Below are positions 37,069 through 45,992 of a stretch of 64,000 nt of DNA, piece after piece; position 1 is the first letter of the stretch; every line of letters starts with the position of its first letter. The DNA is from Pararhodobacter marinus (GTDB lineage Bacteria; Pseudomonadota; Alphaproteobacteria; Rhodobacterales; Rhodobacteraceae). A program made the position numbers and the translations under genes. The stretch is taken from the NCBI RefSeq assembly GCF_003122215.1, contig NZ_QEYD01000002.1:372001-436000 (forward strand), in the 5' to 3' direction. A model generated the notes under the pieces. It was given only the letters and a program-made list of their open reading frames with translations, was not told where the DNA came from and searched no databases.

Positions 37069-38067
37069 TCAGGCCTCCGGATCGACAGCGATCAGTGCGG
37101 CGCCGATCCGGTCATTGCCTTCGCAGGCTTCATGCGCGCGCCAGCCCTCGGCGAAGGCCGCTTCGAGCGCGACGGTATGCGTCAGCGAACCGGTTTCGAG
37201 CCAGCCATTGATGTCGCGGATGGCGGCGCTGCGGGCGTCGGGCGGCAGGATATAGACAAGCACCATGCGCAGCGTCTGGCTGGCAAACAGCATCGGGTAA
37301 AACGGCAGGACCGGCTCGGGCTCGGCCATCGAGCCGTAGGTCGCTACGACGCCATTGGGGTTGAGAACCGCGCGGGTGACGGGCAGGTTGGCGCCGAATT
37401 CGACCTCGACGATGCGGTCGATGCCGCCGCCCGCTTCGGCGCGGATCTGCAGCGCCGCATCGGGGTCGCGGTAATCGATCACCGCATCCGCGCCCATCAT
37501 CCGCGCATGGTCGGCCTTGGCGGGCGAGGCGGTGGCGATCACCCGCGCCGCGCCGCCCCGCTTCGCCATCTGCACCGCATAGGCGCCGACCGCACCGCCG
37601 CCGCCGGTGACCAGCACGTTGGCGCCCGTCACCGGCCCGTCGGCGAAAAGGCAGCGATGCGCGGTCATGGCCGGTATGCCGAGGCAGGCGCCTTGGGCAT
37701 AGCTGGCGGCGTCGGGCAGGGGGACGGCCTGCGCCTCGGGCAGGCAGACATACTGCGCGGCCGAGCCGAAGGGCCGCTGCCAGGCCGCGTTCCACAGCCA
37801 GACGCGCTGTCCCCGGCGCGCGGGATCGACGCCCGGACCCGTCGCGACGATACGCCCGGCGCCGTCGCTGTCGGGGATGACCAGCGGGAAGGGGATCGGC
37901 GCGCGGGCGCCCGAGCGGGTCTTCGCATCGGACGGGTTGGCGCCCGAATAGGCCACCCGCACCAGCACCTCGCCGGGGCCAGGTTCCGGACGTTCGACGG
38001 CGCGCAGGGCGAGCACCTCGCGCGCGGGGCCGGTGCGGTCGTAGCACAGGGCCTGCATATCGGTCAT
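37069..38067 (-). CDS. zinc-independent medium-chain reductase (quinone oxidoreductase-like)
   Basis: 332 residues. The N-terminal GroES-like domain (EVLVRVAYSGANPSDAKTRSG) lacks the catalytic zinc cysteine/histidine pattern of alcohol dehydrogenases, which points to the NADPH:quinone reductase branch. The Rossmann domain has ANVLVTGGGGAVGAYAVQMAKRGG at about residues 145-168. It would reduce quinones or enones with NADPH. It lies 46 bases downstream of hemF on the same strand and could be cotranscribed with it, although no functional link is obvious. Confidence 0.92.
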   Translation of the reverse strand: MTDMQALCYDRTGPAREVLALRAVERPEPGPGEVLVRVAYSGANPSDAKTRSGARAPIPFPLVIPDSDGAGRIVATGPGVDPARRGQRVWLWNAAWQRPFGSAAQYVCLPEAQAVPLPDAASYAQGACLGIPAMTAHRCLFADGPVTGANVLVTGGGGAVGAYAVQMAKRGGAARVIATASPAKADHARMMGADAVIDYRDPDAALQIRAEAGGGIDRIVEVEFGANLPVTRAVLNPNGVVATYGSMAEPEPVLPFYPMLFASQTLRMVLVYILPPDARSAAIRDINGWLETGSLTHTVALEAAFAEGWRAHEACEGNDRIGAALIAVDPEA

Positions 38068-38112
38068 CGCTGTCTCCTGTTGCTCAGGCCTGGGGATCGG
38101 CCGCGCATTGGC

Positions 38113-38994
38113 TCAGATCCATTTCGCCAGCGGCGGCAGGCTCATCAGCACCGCATTGGCGTCGTGGCCGGTTTCCAGCCCGAACTTGGTGCCCCGGTCA
38201 TAGACGAGGTTGTATTCGGCATAGAGCCCGCGATGGACGAGCTGCGCATCGCGCTCGGCCTCGGACCAGTCCTGCACCCGGCGCTTTTCGCAAAGCGGCA
38301 CGAAGGCGGGCAGGAACGCCTCGCCCACCGCGCGGGTAAAGGCGAAATCGGCGTCCCAGCTGTCGGAATCCTGTCCGCCCGAATTGAGGTCGTCATAGAA
38401 AATGCCGCCGACGCCGCGCGCGCGCCCGCGATGGGGGATGAAGAAATACTCGTCCGCCCAGGCCTTGAACCGGTCGTAATAGCCCGGATCATGCGCGTCG
38501 CAGGCGCGCTGAAGCTCGGCGTGGAAATGCGCCGTGTCCTCGGCGTATTCGAGACAGGGATTCAGGTCCGCGCCGCCGCCAAACCACCACGCGCCGGGGG
38601 TCCAGAACATCCGCGTGTTCATATGCACCGCCGGGCAGTGCGGGTTGCGCATATGCGCGACAAGGCTGATGCCCGAGGCCCAGAAACGCGGATCCTCGGC
38701 CATGCCGGGCACGCCCCGCGCGGCCATCGCCTTCTGCGCGCGCTCGCCCAGCGTGCCATGCACCGCCGACCAGTTGACGCCGACCTTCTCGAACAGGCGT
38801 CCGCCGCGCATCACCGACATGATCCCGCCGCCGCCCGCGCCGCCGTCGCGCTGGGTTGGCGTGACTTCGAACCGCCCGGCGGGGCGGTCGCTGTCGGTCG
38901 TGTTCTCGAGCGCCTCGAAGGCCCGGGTGATCGTGTCGCGAAGGCTGCGGAACCAGTCGGCAGCCTGTGTCTTGCGGATCTCGAAATCGGTCAT
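38113..38994 (-). CDS. hemF: oxygen-dependent coproporphyrinogen III oxidase
   Basis: 293 residues, normal for HemF. Family stretches include GGIMSVMRGGRLFEKVGVNWS, NPHCPAVHMNTRMFW (with the conserved His), WFGGGADLNPCLEY, and GRARGVGGIFYDDLNSGG. It decarboxylates coproporphyrinogen III with oxygen to give protoporphyrinogen IX in haem synthesis; the oxygen-independent counterpart (hemN) is not in the window. Immediately upstream is a copy of the short intergenic motif at 39019-39041. Confidence 0.97.
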   Translation of the reverse strand: MTDFEIRKTQAADWFRSLRDTITRAFEALENTTDSDRPAGRFEVTPTQRDGGAGGGGIMSVMRGGRLFEKVGVNWSAVHGTLGERAQKAMAARGVPGMAEDPRFWASGISLVAHMRNPHCPAVHMNTRMFWTPGAWWFGGGADLNPCLEYAEDTAHFHAELQRACDAHDPGYYDRFKAWADEYFFIPHRGRARGVGGIFYDDLNSGGQDSDSWDADFAFTRAVGEAFLPAFVPLCEKRRVQDWSEAERDAQLVHRGLYAEYNLVYDRGTKFGLETGHDANAVLMSLPPLAKWI

Positions 38995-39018
38995 GGAGCC
39001 TCTCGGTGGCGGCGTCTT

Positions 39019-39041
39019 TTGAGTATTTGCGGCAAAGTGAA
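39019..39041 (+). repeat. short dispersed intergenic motif, copy 1
   Basis: TTGAGTATTTGCGGCAAAG followed by TGAA, lying between the hemF start and the stop of the DUF2332 gene (both on the minus strand). It is identical to the copy at 45849-45871 except for one base (C instead of A). Short motifs of this shape are scattered between genes in Rhodobacterales; the function is unknown. Confidence 0.7.
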
Positions 39042-39045
39042 GAGA

Positions 39046-40074
39046 TCAGGGCGCGCGCCAGTCGACCCAGCGGCCGTGGAAATCGGCGCGACCCAGATCG
39101 AGGGTCCGGTTGCCGGGCCAGAGCCTGAGCGTCAGCGCGGCGCCGGGGCTGGTGCCGTCGGCTTCGTAGGAAAGCCAGGCAAGCGGGGCATCGGGGGTCG
39201 CGCGGGCGCCGGCCTCTTCCATCAGCCGGGTGCCGCGCGCTTGCGCGGCGCGGGGGAAATATTGCCAGGCCACGGTCGACCAGACGAGGTGCAGATGGCC
39301 GGGTTTCGGGGATAGCCGGGTTTGCAGCCAGTCGATGGCATCGGCGCGGTCGGGCTTTGGCGGGCTGGTGGCGATGGCGGCTTCGGTCAGTGCGCGGCGA
39401 TGGGGCTGGTCGGGCCAGAGATAGGCGAGAAGACGCAGGCGGGCCTCGGGATCCTGAAGATCGATCGGCGCCAGGTCGACGCCCGCACGCTGGGCCACCG
39501 TGATATCGGCGGCGAAGGGCAGGGCGCCCGACCAGTCGGGGGTCAGGACCACCCTGGCCGAGGGGCTTCCAAGCCGGGCTTGTCCCGCTTGCAGCGCGAA
39601 GCGGTCCCAGTTCAGGTTCAGCCCGGCGCTGGCCCCCAGTTCGGAGAACACGAAGGGCAGCGTGAAACGCTCGGCCAGCCAGTGACCGGCGGCGATCAGT
39701 ACGGCGGCACGGCGGACCTCGTTCGTCTGGGGCGCGCGGTCGATGAAGGGCGCGATGAAACCTTCCTCGCTGTCGAGCGCGGTGTCGATGGCCTGCCAGA
39801 GCGCGTCGTCGGGGGCCTCGTGCGGCGGGTAGACGGCTGTCAGCCCCGCATGCCCGCGCAGGACAAGCGCGTGAAGCGCCCCGGCCAGCCGCAGGGGCAC
39901 GGCATCGCCCGCCGCCGTCATGTCGCCGGGCCAGTCGAACAGGCGGCGAGTCAGGGGCCGGTCGGGGCGCAGCCTGTCGGCCAGCAGCGCGCAGAGCCGC
40001 GCCATGAAGGGCGAGCCGAGCGCCGCGCAGGCGTCGCTTTGCTGGCGGAAGGCCTGGGGCAGGGCGCCGGTCAT
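39046..40074 (-). CDS. DUF2332 family protein
   Basis: 342 residues. DUF2332 marks are FRQQSDACAALGSPFMARLCALLADRL at the start, NEVRRAAVLIAAGHWLAERF, VFSELGASAGLNLNWDRF and LVWSTVAWQYFP. No catalytic function is established for the family. The ELGASAGLNL stretch recalls a nucleotide or SAM-binding turn (inference). Its start overlaps the pth stop by 4 bases, so it is translated with pth as one unit. Confidence 0.88.
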   Translation of the reverse strand: MTGALPQAFRQQSDACAALGSPFMARLCALLADRLRPDRPLTRRLFDWPGDMTAAGDAVPLRLAGALHALVLRGHAGLTAVYPPHEAPDDALWQAIDTALDSEEGFIAPFIDRAPQTNEVRRAAVLIAAGHWLAERFTLPFVFSELGASAGLNLNWDRFALQAGQARLGSPSARVVLTPDWSGALPFAADITVAQRAGVDLAPIDLQDPEARLRLLAYLWPDQPHRRALTEAAIATSPPKPDRADAIDWLQTRLSPKPGHLHLVWSTVAWQYFPRAAQARGTRLMEEAGARATPDAPLAWLSYEADGTSPGAALTLRLWPGNRTLDLGRADFHGRWVDWRAP

Positions 40075-40760
40075 CGGAACCTGTCGGCCAGTTTCTGCAG
40101 GGCCGAGCGGGTGTCTTCGGGTTCGGGTTCGGGTTCGGGCTCTGGCTTGGTCTTCGGTTCGGGGGCTGGTTTCGCGCGCCCCTGATTGCGCGCGGGCGCG
40201 GTGCGCGCGGCGACCGCGTTCTGGAACTTCGCCCCGTCCCCGGCGGCCAGGTGATCGGCGCCGTCAGAAATCCCGCGCATCAGGTCGTCGAGCCAGTCGT
40301 CATCGGCCTTGGCGAAGTCGTGCAGCACATAGGCCGCGACGCGGTCCTTGTGGCCGGGATGGCCGATGCCCAGCCGGACCCGCGCATAGGCCTCGCCGAT
40401 ATGCTGGTGAATCGAGCGCAGCCCGTTATGGCCGGCATGCCCGCCGCCCTGTTTCAGCCGCAGCTTGCCGGGCGCGAGATCAAGCTCGTCATGCAGAACG
40501 ATGATGTCGGCAGGCGTCAGCTTGAGATAGCGCATCGCTTCGCCCACGGCCTGCCCCGACAGGTTCATGAAGGTCTGCGGCTTCAGCAACACCGCCTTGT
40601 CGCCGCCCAGCCGCCCTTCGGCCACCTGCGCCTGAAAGCGCGATTTCCACGGGCTGAACCCGTGATCCGAGGCGATCCGGTCCACGGCCATGAAGCCAAT
40701 ATTATGGCGGTTCTGCGCGTATTTCGCGCCGGGATTTCCGAGGCCGACGATGAGTTTCAT
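40071..40760 (-). CDS. pth: peptidyl-tRNA hydrolase with Pro/Glu tail
   Basis: 229 residues. The catalytic domain covers residues 1-190: LIVGLGNPGAKYAQNRHNIGF with the catalytic His, FMNLSGQAV, and VLHDELDLAPGKLRLKQGGGHAGHNGL. It frees peptidyl-tRNA that drops from ribosomes. The C-terminus has an extra tail of about 35-40 residues with KPAPEPKTKPEPEPEPEPE followed by TRSALQKLADRFR; an extension is common in alphaproteobacteria, but the PE repeat is notable. It is coupled to the DUF2332 gene downstream. Confidence 0.96.
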   Translation of the reverse strand: MKLIVGLGNPGAKYAQNRHNIGFMAVDRIASDHGFSPWKSRFQAQVAEGRLGGDKAVLLKPQTFMNLSGQAVGEAMRYLKLTPADIIVLHDELDLAPGKLRLKQGGGHAGHNGLRSIHQHIGEAYARVRLGIGHPGHKDRVAAYVLHDFAKADDDWLDDLMRGISDGADHLAAGDGAKFQNAVAARTAPARNQGRAKPAPEPKTKPEPEPEPEPEDTRSALQKLADRFR

Positions 40761-40918
40761 GGCGCTTGTTCTAGCGCGCGGCCCCGGGGGTGTCCATCGG
40801 CGCCGGACGGACAGACGGGGCCGCCAGCAGGGCCGCGCGCGGGCGGAATCCGGCCCAAAGGTCCCGGCAGGGGGAACAGGAGCGGCGCGCGGGGGTTAGC
40901 CTGTGAAAGGAGAAACCC

Positions 40919-41173
40919 ATGCCCAATCCCAGCCTGAAGGACGAAGACCTGTACGAAAGCCTGCGCGATGACGGCATGTCGAAGGAAAAGGCGGCGCGGA
41001 TCTCGAACGCCAAGGCCAATCCCGACATGCATCCGTCGAAGAAGGGCGGCAAGGCGCCGCCTTACGAGGACTGGACGCGCGACGATCTTTACGACAGGGC
41101 CAAGGAGATCGGCATCGACGGGCGCTCTGCGATGAGCAAGGACGAGCTGATCGACGCACTGCGCAGCCACTGA
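40919..41173 (+). CDS. small Rho_N-domain protein
   Basis: 84 residues from ATG 40919, with GGAG 8-11 bases upstream. Residues 1-48 (LKDEDLYESLRDDGMSKEKAARISNAKANP...KKGGK) resemble a small domain found widely in bacterial stress-type proteins (DUF7218-like); residues 50-84 (WTRDDLYDRAKEIGIDGRSAMSKDELIDALRSH) are a Rho N-terminal-like SAP helix pair that may bind nucleic acid. It stands alone and is followed by a strong bidirectional terminator. The function is unknown. Confidence 0.82.
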   Translation: MPNPSLKDEDLYESLRDDGMSKEKAARISNAKANPDMHPSKKGGKAPPYEDWTRDDLYDRAKEIGIDGRSAMSKDELIDALRSH

Positions 41174-41192
41174 ATGTGCCCCGCGCAACGGA

Positions 41193-41219
41193 AAACCCCG
41201 CCCTCGGGGGGCGGGGTTT
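41193..41219. terminator. bidirectional terminator between the Rho_N gene and rplY
   Basis: AAACCCCGCCC (41193-41203) and GGGCGGGGTTT (41209-41219) form a perfect 11-base stem with loop TCGGG. It sits between the convergent stops at 41173 and 41253. The T-run is short on both sides, but the stem is very stable. Confidence 0.75.
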
Positions 41220-41252
41220 CGCGTGATTTTGCCTGAAGCGACAGCCTGAGGA

Positions 41253-41879
41253 TCAGTCCTCGGCGGCTTCTTCCTCGGCGCCCTCGTCTTCGGCATCGGC
41301 CGAGCGCAGACCCGACGGGGCCGCGATGTTGGCGATGACGAAGTTGCGGTTGATCACCGGCTTCACGCCACTCGGCAGTTCGATGTCGTTGATGTGGATC
41401 GTGTCGCCGATCTGCTTGCCGGTCAGGTCGACCACCAGCTTCTCGGGGATCTCGCCGGCCAGAACGTTCAGTTCCACGTCCGGGCGCACCACGACCATCG
41501 TGCCGCCGCGCTTCAGACCCGGCGCGGCTGCGTGGTTGATGAATTCCACGTGCACGAACAGGTTGATGCGCGAGGTGCGGCGCAGGCGCATTAGGTCGAC
41601 ATGCGTCGGAAGGTCCTTGACGACATCACGCTGCACGTCGCGGCAGATGACGCGGACGTCTTCCTGGCCCTCGACCTTCAGGTTCCACAGCTGCGACTTG
41701 AAGCGGCCTTGCTTCAGCAGTTTCAGCAGGTAGTTGAAGTCGAAATTGACGTTCAGCGGGTCCGCGCCGCCCCCGTAGAGGACGCCGGGCACCTTGCCCT
41801 CGCGACGAGCTTGACGAGCGGCCCCCTTGCCCGACCCCGTCCGGACCTCGGCGATCAGATCCTGGATCTCACCAGCCAT
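41253..41879 (-). CDS. rplY: 50S ribosomal protein L25 (Ctc form)
   Basis: 208 residues from ATG 41879 ([38 protein letters not shown]). The N-terminal L25 domain binds 5S rRNA; the C-terminal beta domain ([30 protein letters not shown]) makes it the longer Ctc/TL5 form. It ends in an acidic tail ([16 protein letters not shown]). pth lies about 1 kb away, as these two genes often neighbour each other. The reading frame that continues to 42140 overlaps the exporter gene and is rejected. Confidence 0.96.
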   Translation of the reverse strand: MAGEIQDLIAEVRTGSGKGAARQARREGKVPGVLYGGGADPLNVNFDFNYLLKLLKQGRFKSQLWNLKVEGQEDVRVICRDVQRDVVKDLPTHVDLMRLRRTSRINLFVHVEFINHAAAPGLKRGGTMVVVRPDVELNVLAGEIPEKLVVDLTGKQIGDTIHINDIELPSGVKPVINRNFVIANIAAPSGLRSADAEDEGAEEEAAED

Positions 41880-41990
41880 ATCGGTTCTCCATGAATTAGG
41901 TTGCATAAGCCACGCCCCTCCAAGGGTGGATGCGCAGCGGGGCTGGCCATAGCGCAGCCGGGGCGGAATGGAAAGAAGAAAGTGAGGGGC

Positions 41991-42012
41991 GGCGCGGACA
42001 GTCCGCCGCGCC
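41991..42012 (-). terminator. hairpin after the MsbA-type exporter gene
   Basis: GGCGCGG (41991-41997) and CCGCGCC (42006-42012) pair around ACAGTCCG, which can pair further inside. On the minus strand it is followed within ten bases by a T/C-rich run (CTTTCTTCTTTCC). It lies 6 bases after the exporter stop at 42019. Confidence 0.5.
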
Positions 42013-42018
42013 GGGTCC

Positions 42019-43824
42019 TCAGGTCCCGCTGAATTGCAGCGCGTGCAGCTTTGCGTAAACCCCGCCAAGCGCCAGCAGCGTGTCGTGGTTGCCTTCCTCG
42101 ACCACGCGGCCGGCTTCCATGACGACGATCTTGTCGGCATGGCGCACGGTCGAGAGCCTGTGCGCGATCACCAGCGTGGTGCGCTGCGCGCTCAGATCGT
42201 CGAGCGCCTGCTGCACCAGAGCCTCGGATTGCGCGTCGAGCGCCGAGGTCGCCTCGTCAAGCAGCAGGACCGGCGCCTCGCGGACCAGCGCGCGGGCAAT
42301 CGCCACCCGCTGCCGCTGGCCGCCCGACAGCGCCGAGCCGCGCGGGCCGACGCGGGTTTCAAGTCCCTGCGGCAGGCCGGGCACGAATTCGTCGACATGC
42401 GCGGCGCTGATCGCCCGCTGCAGGCGTTCCTCGGACACGTCGGTCTTGCCCATCAGGACGTTGTCGCGCAGCGTCTCGTCAAAGAGCGCGCTGTCCTGCG
42501 CCACGACGCTGAACTGGCTGCGCAGGCCGCGCAGATCCATGCGCGTGATGTCCTCGCCGCCCAGAAGGATCCGCCCCGATTGCGCATCGGCAAGCCGGGT
42601 CAGCAGCATGAAGACCGTGGATTTCCCCGCTCCCGACGGGCCGACCAGCGCCGTGGTCTGTCCCGCTTTCGCGGTGAAGCTGAGCCCGTGCAGCACCGGC
42701 TCGGCCTCGTAGGCGAAGGTCACGTTGTCGAAGACCACGTCTTCGTGACCGGGTTGCGGCAGCGGGGCCAGATCGCCCTGGGGCTGGGTGATGCGCGGCT
42801 TTTCATCCAGCAGCCGGTGAATCCGTTCGAGCGAGGCGAGGGTGTTTTGCCAGGCGCCCGCCAGATTGCCGAGCCGGCGCAGCGGTTCGAACAGAAAGGC
42901 GATGGCCGCGAAGAAGGTCATGAAATCGCCGACCGTCCGTTCTCCGGCGGCGATCTGGCTGCCGGCGAAGATCATCACCAGCGCGAAACCAAGGGCCGCC
43001 ACCAGATCCGACATCGAGCCCATGGCCGCCTGACCGCCCGCCACGCGCACGCGCGCTTTCACGAAGCGGGTGAAGACACGGCTGAGGCGCGCGGTCTCGG
43101 TTTCTTCGGTGCCCGAACGCTGGATCGTCTGTACGCCGTGAAAGATCTCGTCGAGCCGGGTCGAGGCGGCGGCGGAACTCTCGCGGGCCCGCACGCCCAT
43201 CGCCCGCACCACCCGCTGCAGGAACGCAGCCGGCAGCACCAGCGCCGGCACGCCCACCAAAGCGATCAACGTCCACAGCCAGTCGATCCACATCGCCACG
43301 CCCAGAAGGACGACGATCGACACCATGTCGCGCCCGAGATTGGGGATGATCTTTTCGAAAACCGCGTTCAGCTCCAGCGTATCGCCGCGCACCCGGTCGA
43401 TCAGGTGCCCCGGCGGGTGGCGGTGATGAAACGACTGGTCCAGCCCGATCAGGTGCTGGGTCATCGTGAGCTGCAAGCGCGTCACGACCTTCTCGGCCAC
43501 ATAGGCCATCAGCGTGCGATAGGTCAGCGACGACACCGCGCGCACCACGAATGTGCCCCCGATCCCCAGCGCCACCCACAGCACCATGTCCTGTTGGCCG
43601 GCGACCAGAACATCGTCGAACATCGGTTTCAGCAGCGCGCTCAGCACGCCCGCCATCGCCCCGTCCATCGCCATCAGCACGATGCCGAACAGGATATGGG
43701 GCAGCCAGCCGCGAACGTGATTGTGCCAGAACCAGCGCGCCAGCGCCCGGTCGCGCGCCGGGTCGGCGCGGCGCGGCAGCGGTTCCGATTTGGATTTCTT
43801 TTTCGGGGTCGACACTTGGCTCAC
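42019..43824 (-). CDS. ABC exporter, MsbA-like
   Basis: 601 residues with fused membrane and ATPase domains. Six membrane segments occupy about residues 35-330, followed by the nucleotide-binding domain with Walker [10 protein letters not shown], signature [15 protein letters not shown], Walker [13 protein letters not shown] and the H-loop VIAHRLST. The N-terminus is basic ([13 protein letters not shown]). It resembles MsbA lipid A/lipid flippases and related half-transporters; the cargo cannot be fixed from sequence, since drug exporters are similar. It would work as a homodimer in the inner membrane. Confidence 0.92.
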   Translation of the reverse strand: MSQVSTPKKKSKSEPLPRRADPARDRALARWFWHNHVRGWLPHILFGIVLMAMDGAMAGVLSALLKPMFDDVLVAGQQDMVLWVALGIGGTFVVRAVSSLTYRTLMAYVAEKVVTRLQLTMTQHLIGLDQSFHHRHPPGHLIDRVRGDTLELNAVFEKIIPNLGRDMVSIVVLLGVAMWIDWLWTLIALVGVPALVLPAAFLQRVVRAMGVRARESSAAASTRLDEIFHGVQTIQRSGTEETETARLSRVFTRFVKARVRVAGGQAAMGSMSDLVAALGFALVMIFAGSQIAAGERTVGDFMTFFAAIAFLFEPLRRLGNLAGAWQNTLASLERIHRLLDEKPRITQPQGDLAPLPQPGHEDVVFDNVTFAYEAEPVLHGLSFTAKAGQTTALVGPSGAGKSTVFMLLTRLADAQSGRILLGGEDITRMDLRGLRSQFSVVAQDSALFDETLRDNVLMGKTDVSEERLQRAISAAHVDEFVPGLPQGLETRVGPRGSALSGGQRQRVAIARALVREAPVLLLDEATSALDAQSEALVQQALDDLSAQRTTLVIAHRLSTVRHADKIVVMEAGRVVEEGNHDTLLALGGVYAKLHALQFSGT

Positions 43825-44024
43825 GCGGAAAGGCCCGGAGGGATCGCGCCCCTATACCGTGGATCGCGGGGCAGGGAAACCGGGGCCTTCGCGTCACGGA
43901 CACCGCTGCCGCAGGGAACCCGTCGCGCGCCAAGGCGTTTGCTTCCGCGCCCGAGACAGGTCACCTTGGCGGCGATGCGGGGCGGAATCGGCTGTCCCGC
44001 AGTGATGACCCCGCAGGAGAGGCC

Positions 44025-45785
44025 ATGTCCACCCCGCAACTGACCATTCTTGCGATCCTTTTCCTGGTTGTCGGCGGGTTCCTGTGGGGACGGTTCCGCC
44101 ATGACGCGGTGGCGCTGTTCGGGCTCATTGCCTGCGTGGTGACCGGGCTGGTCGATGCCGACCGGGCTTTCACCGGCTTCGGGCACCCGGCCGTCGTCAC
44201 CGTGGCCTGCGTGCTGATCCTGAGCCGCGCGCTGCAACATACGGGCGCCGTGGATGTGCTGGCCCGCCGGGTGCTGCCCGCCGAGGCCGGGCGCCTCAGC
44301 GCCGTGGCCGCGCTGATGGGGCTGGGCGCGGCGCTGTCGGCCTTCATGAACAATGTGGGGGCCATGGCGCTGCTCATGCCGCTGGCGATCCAGCTTGCCG
44401 GCCGGCTGAACCTGCCTCCGGGACAGGTGCTGATGCCTCTGGCCTTCGGCACGATCATGGGCGGCATGGTCACGCTGGTGGGGACACCCCCCAACCTGAT
44501 CGTCGCCACCTTCCGCCCCGACGGCGCGTTCCGGATGTTCGACTATACCTGGGTGGGCCTGCCCGTGGCGCTGGCCGGGATCGCCTTCGTCGCGCTGATC
44601 GGCTGGCGGCTGGTGCCGGTGCGGCGCCCGGCGGGCGACATGCCGTTCGAGACCGGCACCTACCTGACCGAGCTGCGCGTGCCCGAGGACAGCAAGGCCG
44701 TGGGTCTCACGCTGCGCAAGTTCGAGGCCGAGCTGGAAGGCGTCGATCTGGTGATCCTCGCGCTCATTCGCGGCACCGAGCGGCAGAACAACCCCCACGG
44801 TTCGCGCAAGATCCAGGCGGGCGACGTGCTGATCGTCGAGGCCGAGGCCAAGGCGCTGACCGAAAGCGCGGCGCGCCACGAGATCGCGCTCGAGGGGCTG
44901 GGCACGCGCGACGAGGACGAGAACGACGACGAATTCGTGCTGCGCGAATTCGCTCTGCTGCCGGGTTCGTCGCTGATCGGCCGTTCGGCGCGCCAGCTCC
45001 GGCTGCGCTTTCGCTGGGGCGTGTCGCTACTGGCCGTCGCGCGCGAGGGCGCGCGTCCGCGCGGGCGGCTGGGGACGCTGACGCTGAAATCGGGCGATTT
45101 GCTGCTGTTGCGGGGCAAGGCCGACGTGCTGTCGGATTTCGCCCGCGATCTCAGCTGCGTTCCGCTCGATACCGCGCCGCTCTGGGTGCCCGACAAGCGC
45201 AAGGCGTGGCTGGCGACGGCGATCATGGCAGCGGCGGTGCTGGTCGCCGCGTTCGGCATCCTGCCTTCGGCTGTGGCCTTCGCGGGCGGCGTGCTGGCGA
45301 CGATGCTGACCGGCACGCTGCCGCTGCGCGAACTCTATCGCGCGCTCGACGGGCCGGTGATCGTGCTTCTGGCCGCGCTGATCCCGGTCGCGGCGGCGAT
45401 GCAGGAGACGGGCACGGCGGATCTGCTGGCGCGCGGCATGGTGGACTGGCTGGCGCAGGGGAACACGCTGGCCGCGCTGGTGGTGGTGCTGGTGGTGACG
45501 ATGGTGCTGTCGGACGTGATGAACAACGCGGCGACGGCGGCGGTGATGGCGCCCATTGCGCTGGGAATCGCGGCCCAGCTGGGCGCCGGGGCCGAGGGCT
45601 TCCTGATGGCCGTCGCGATCGGCGCCTCCTGCGCGTTCCTGACGCCGATCGGGCATCAGAACAACACGCTGATCCTGGGGCCGGGCGGGTTCCGGTTCGG
45701 GGATTACTGGAAACTGGGCCTGGCGCTGGAGGCGGTGATCGTCGCGGTCTCGGTGCCGCTGATCGTCCTGGTCTGGGGGCTGTGA
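44025..45785 (+). CDS. SLC13/DASS family permease with two TrkA-C domains
   Basis: 586 residues from ATG 44025, with GGAGAGG upstream. Membrane segments at the start (LTILAILFLVVGGFLWG) and the family motif NNVGAMALLMPLAI; the second half repeats it as DVMNNAATAAVMAPIALG. Between the two membrane halves (about residues 205-385) are two TrkA-C (RCK C) domains, with RHEIALEGLGTRDEDENDD between them. Such proteins transport sulfate or organic anions; the ligand is unknown. It is divergent from the MsbA-like gene, with 200 bases between. Confidence 0.92.
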   Translation: MSTPQLTILAILFLVVGGFLWGRFRHDAVALFGLIACVVTGLVDADRAFTGFGHPAVVTVACVLILSRALQHTGAVDVLARRVLPAEAGRLSAVAALMGLGAALSAFMNNVGAMALLMPLAIQLAGRLNLPPGQVLMPLAFGTIMGGMVTLVGTPPNLIVATFRPDGAFRMFDYTWVGLPVALAGIAFVALIGWRLVPVRRPAGDMPFETGTYLTELRVPEDSKAVGLTLRKFEAELEGVDLVILALIRGTERQNNPHGSRKIQAGDVLIVEAEAKALTESAARHEIALEGLGTRDEDENDDEFVLREFALLPGSSLIGRSARQLRLRFRWGVSLLAVAREGARPRGRLGTLTLKSGDLLLLRGKADVLSDFARDLSCVPLDTAPLWVPDKRKAWLATAIMAAAVLVAAFGILPSAVAFAGGVLATMLTGTLPLRELYRALDGPVIVLLAALIPVAAAMQETGTADLLARGMVDWLAQGNTLAALVVVLVVTMVLSDVMNNAATAAVMAPIALGIAAQLGAGAEGFLMAVAIGASCAFLTPIGHQNNTLILGPGGFRFGDYWKLGLALEAVIVAVSVPLIVLVWGL

Positions 45786-45848
45786 GGCGTCGTCTGGGCA
45801 GATCCGCGCGCTCACGGGCGTCCGCGCGCGCGTGAGGGGCGGCGGGTA

Positions 45849-45871
45849 TTGAGTATTTGAGGCAAAGTGAA
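45849..45871 (+). repeat. short dispersed intergenic motif, copy 2
   Basis: TTGAGTATTTGAGGCAAAG followed by TGAA, one base different from the copy at 39019-39041. It lies between the permease stop and proS. A dyad, CTCACG/CGTGAG (45811-45816, 45831-45836), precedes it, so hairpin plus motif occur together here. Confidence 0.7.
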
Positions 45872-45992
45872 AGGGCGCGGGCTATGGGCGTCCCTCGGCG
45901 CACGGTTCATCGGGCGGGAGCGATACCACACTTCTTGTAGGGCGCGCGGCAATCGCCTAGACACGGTGCGAACTTTGACCTGAAGGTGAACC

